From: Nostoc sp. JL33
Lineage (GTDB): Bacteria > Cyanobacteriota > Cyanobacteriia > Cyanobacteriales > Nostocaceae
Direction of reading: 5' to 3'
Assembly (NCBI RefSeq): GCF_017114985.1
Contig: NZ_JABXKP010000100.1
Coordinates: 86,761-150,760, forward strand
DNA length: 64,000 nt
Positions 61,726 through 64,000 of the stretch are shown here, piece after piece. Position 1 is the stretch's first letter. The number at the start of each line of letters is the position of its first letter. A program made the translations under genes and the position numbers. The notes under the pieces were generated by a model. The model was given only the letters and a program-made list of their open reading frames with translations. It did not search any database and was not told where the DNA came from.

Positions 61726-64000
61726 ATGAGTCGAGACGCTTTGGTGGTGGGAATTAATACGTATGACCGCTTAAAATGTCTCAACGCACCAGCTGCCGAT
61801 GCTGAAGCGATCGCTCAAATCTTACAACAATATGGGGAGCTTCGGGTAACGCGGCTCCCAGCAGTCAAAGACAAGGAAAATGAGACGATTCGCATTGGTA
61901 AGCAAACTAAAGTTAGTTTAACTCAGTTAGAAAAAGCGATCGTTCAATTGTTTAAGCCAGATGGGAAGCCGCCAGACACAGCACTGCTGTATTTTTCTGG
62001 TCATGGATTACGGAAAAATCAAGGGATTCAGGAAGGTTTTTTAGCGACAAGTGAAGTCAACCCCGATGCAGGTAATTGGGGATTATCTCTACAATGGCTG
62101 CGGCGATTGCTGCAAGAAAGTGAGGTAAGACAACAAATTGTGATTTTGGATTGCTGCTATAGCGGAGAAGTGCTAAATTTTGTAGAGGCTGATCCAGGCG
62201 ATCGGGGTAAAGGCAGAGACAGGTGTTTTATTGCGGCTTCTCGTGATTTTGAAGTAGCTTTTGAAGAGATTAACAGCCAACACAGCGTTCTCACTGCTGC
62301 ACTGCTGAAAGGTTTAGAACCAAAACAAGACCGTTGGGTGAGTAACTACACCTTAGTAGACTTGCTCAATCAAGAACATCACCCGTTCCCCCAGCGTCCC
62401 ATATTTGCTAACTCTGGTGAAGCAATTAATCTCACTCGCAAATGGAATTCCTCTCCTGTTTACTCCACAGTACAAATATCAGCTATTTGTCCTTACAAAG
62501 GGTTGTCATATTTTGATTGCACAGAAGCAGATGCTAAATTATTTTATGGCAGAACAGCATTAACCGACGAATTATTAGAAAAAGTGCGATCGGGTAATTT
62601 CCTCGCTGTGTTGGGAGCATCAGGTAGTGGTAAATCTAGTGTTGTCAGAGCTGGTTTACTTTATCAATTAAAGTTAGGACGCAGATTATCAGGTAGCGAT
62701 ACTTGGCAGTTGAAAATATTTCGGCCAGGGATTAACCCCTTACAAAATTTAGCACTGGCATTTGTAGAATCAGAATTATCAGATATTGAACGCGCATCTC
62801 AATTAGCAAAAGCTGAAGAATTAATAGCTAGAGGTGCAGTTGGTTTAGGACAGTTAATTACAGGTAGGCAAACTCAGCGCGTTGTGCTAGTGGTAGACCA
62901 GTTTGAAGAAGCTTTTACCCTGTGTCAAGACATTGCAAAACGACAGAAGTTTTTTGAATGTTTGCTAGGTGCTTTGCAGAGACATGACAATAAACTTTGC
63001 TTAGTAATAACGATGCGAGTTGATTTCTTTGACATGCGTATTAAACAGGAATATGGGGGACTAGCCAAGAAGATTCAGGATAATTTGGTGACAGTAACAA
63101 CAATGAGTCGAGAGGAATTAACAAAAGCAATTTTCAAACCTGCAAAACAGGTGAACTTAGAAGTCGAACCTGAGTTAATTCTTCAGATGATTGTAGATGT
63201 AGAAAGCTCTCCGGTGAGTTTACCATTATTGCAGTACACGCTGACAGAAATATGGAAGCAAAGGACTGAGGAACGCTTAACCCTTAATGCCTACACTCGA
63301 CTGGGTGGGGTCAGAGGAACACTTCAAAAACGCGCTACAGAAGTTTATGAGTCATTATTACCTGAAGAACAGCAGATAACAAAGCGGATTTTTTTAGAAC
63401 TGACACAATTGGGAGAAGGAACAGAAGATACCCGCAAGCAGGTTTTGCAACGAGATTTCGTCACATTACAGTATCCAGAGGTTGTGATTAATAGCGTAAT
63501 TCAACGGTTAACAGATGAGAAGTTAATTGTTAGCAGTAGCTTGCTTAAGAAGGGGTCAGGTCTTGATCAAGTTGCTGTCATAGATGTAGCCCATGAAGCA
63601 CTGATTCGCCATTGGTCGCTATTGCGCCAGTGGATTGAGGAAAATCGGGATATATTACGACAAAAGCGGAAAATTGAAGCGGCAGCTGTTGAATGGCGAG
63701 ATCGGGGAAAGGCAGAAGATGACCTCTTTCAGGGAAACCGTTTGAGAAGTGCAAAGGATTTTCATGAGCAACAAGCTGAAGACTGGAAATTATCTGACTT
63801 GGCTATTGAGTTTATTCAAGTAAGCATTAAACAAAAACGAAATAATCGTCTTAAGTTCGTTGGTTTTGTTTTAATTATTCCACTGATTATGTCTGTAATT
63901 GTGGGTATTGTAGTTACCAAACGGATTCTTTGGCATACAGTCGATACTGTTAAAGGAAATGAGTACAGCCGGGAAAAAATTAAGGCACTGGAAACGCTTG
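61726..64000 (+). CDS. caspase-nSTAND NTPase protein (3' end outside window)
   Basis: The frame opens at ATG 61726 and is uninterrupted to the window edge (758 codons). Residues 1-240 are a caspase-type peptidase (C14): His93 in LLYFSGHG and Cys144 in LDCCYSG. A nSTAND NTPase follows, with CPYKGLSYFDCTEADAKLFYGR, Walker A GASGSGKSS (298-306) and Walker B VVLVVDQFEE (386-395). A hydrophobic segment at about 710-733 (FVGFVLIIPLIMSVIVGIV) is a membrane anchor, and repeats such as WD40 often follow outside. A conflict or regulated cell-death protein. The Trypco1 gene is divergent to it. Confidence 0.9.
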   Translation, partial: MSRDALVVGINTYDRLKCLNAPAADAEAIAQILQQYGELRVTRLPAVKDKENETIRIGKQTKVSLTQLEKAIVQLFKPDGKPPDTALLYFSGHGLRKNQGIQEGFLATSEVNPDAGNWGLSLQWLRRLLQESEVRQQIVILDCCYSGEVLNFVEADPGDRGKGRDRCFIAASRDFEVAFEEINSQHSVLTAALLKGLEPKQDRWVSNYTLVDLLNQEHHPFPQRPIFANSGEAINLTRKWNSSPVYSTVQISAICPYKGLSYFDCTEADAKLFYGRTALTDELLEKVRSGNFLAVLGASGSGKSSVVRAGLLYQLKLGRRLSGSDTWQLKIFRPGINPLQNLALAFVESELSDIERASQLAKAEELIARGAVGLGQLITGRQTQRVVLVVDQFEEAFTLCQDIAKRQKFFECLLGALQRHDNKLCLVITMRVDFFDMRIKQEYGGLAKKIQDNLVTVTTMSREELTKAIFKPAKQVNLEVEPELILQMIVDVESSPVSLPLLQYTLTEIWKQRTEERLTLNAYTRLGGVRGTLQKRATEVYESLLPEEQQITKRIFLELTQLGEGTEDTRKQVLQRDFVTLQYPEVVINSVIQRLTDEKLIVSSSLLKKGSGLDQVAVIDVAHEALIRHWSLLRQWIEENRDILRQKRKIEAAAVEWRDRGKAEDDLFQGNRLRSAKDFHEQQAEDWKLSDLAIEFIQVSIKQKRNNRLKFVGFVLIIPLIMSVIVGIVVTKRILWHTVDTVKGNEYSREKIKALETL

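Overview
The window looks like chromosomal DNA of a filamentous, heterocyst-type cyanobacterium (Nostoc or a close relative). The reasons are the frequent GCGATCGC (HIP1) octamers inside genes, cyanobacterial gene families (DUF1818, DUF2358, DUF1206, a glgC of cyanobacterial type, a short rpoZ), and intergenic regions full of heptamer repeats, palindromes and MITE-like elements, as is usual in Nostoc genomes. This is inferred from content; no marker gene for a species call is present.

Layout. 1-5 kb: end of a HicB antitoxin, then a minus-strand run of YihY, DUF421 and purB, then trmL. 4.3-7.6 kb: a long structured leader and a LysM/M23 cell-wall peptidase, followed by tRNA-Met. 7.7-16.4 kb: Rpn-like nuclease, glycogen debranching enzyme, two peroxiredoxins, a glutathione transferase, a DnaJ/CbpA protein, a P-loop kinase and glgC. 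16.6-19.8 kb: a subtilase with a stand-alone propeptide-like protein, then a 21-bp tandem array interrupted by a MITE. 20-26.3 kb: SDR, GH13 amylase, fasciclin protein, an IS605-type TnpB element with its own small RHH gene, rpoZ, DUF1818 and tRNA-Pro. 26.3-34 kb: a minus-strand candidate defence island (Eco57I-type methylase, broken PIN toxin with antitoxin, four-helix bundle protein, PLD-nuclease/SF2-helicase fusion), bounded on one side by tRNA-Pro. 34.8-44 kb: metallophosphoesterase, hydrolase, Ser/Thr kinase, two Uma2 nucleases, uvrA. 44-46 kb: broken DUF6883 with DUF4926, an orphan HigA-like protein, a VapBC-type pair. 46-57 kb: DUF2358/GH10-like/DUF1206 run, dehalogenase-like hydrolase, pentapeptide protein, a Uma2 gene split by a MITE, a 51-residue gene that may be pirA with an NtcA-type box, a DUF62 SAM hydrolase, a PGM1-type ATP-grasp ligase, and an SDR. 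57-64 kb: a solitary IS605-type right end, a mercuric-reductase-like flavoprotein, TVP38, a TIGR04283 glycosyltransferase coupled to a Trypco1-domain protein, and a divergent caspase-nSTAND protein running off the window.

How the genes work together. Glycogen and alpha-glucan metabolism is represented by glgC, the debranching enzyme and the GH13 enzyme. Peroxide handling is represented by the two peroxiredoxins and the GST. The accessory content is dominated by genome-defence and conflict genes: HicB, PIN pairs, HigA-like, the methylase/PLD-helicase island, Uma2 nucleases, TnpB and caspase-STAND. Several of these are visibly decaying: the PIN toxin and DUF6883 gene each carry one in-frame stop, and one Uma2 gene is interrupted by a MITE.

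The most promising candidates for a less-described system are the PLD-helicase/methylase island and the Trypco1/caspase-nSTAND neighbourhood. All functional calls are by reading motifs; no database search was possible.
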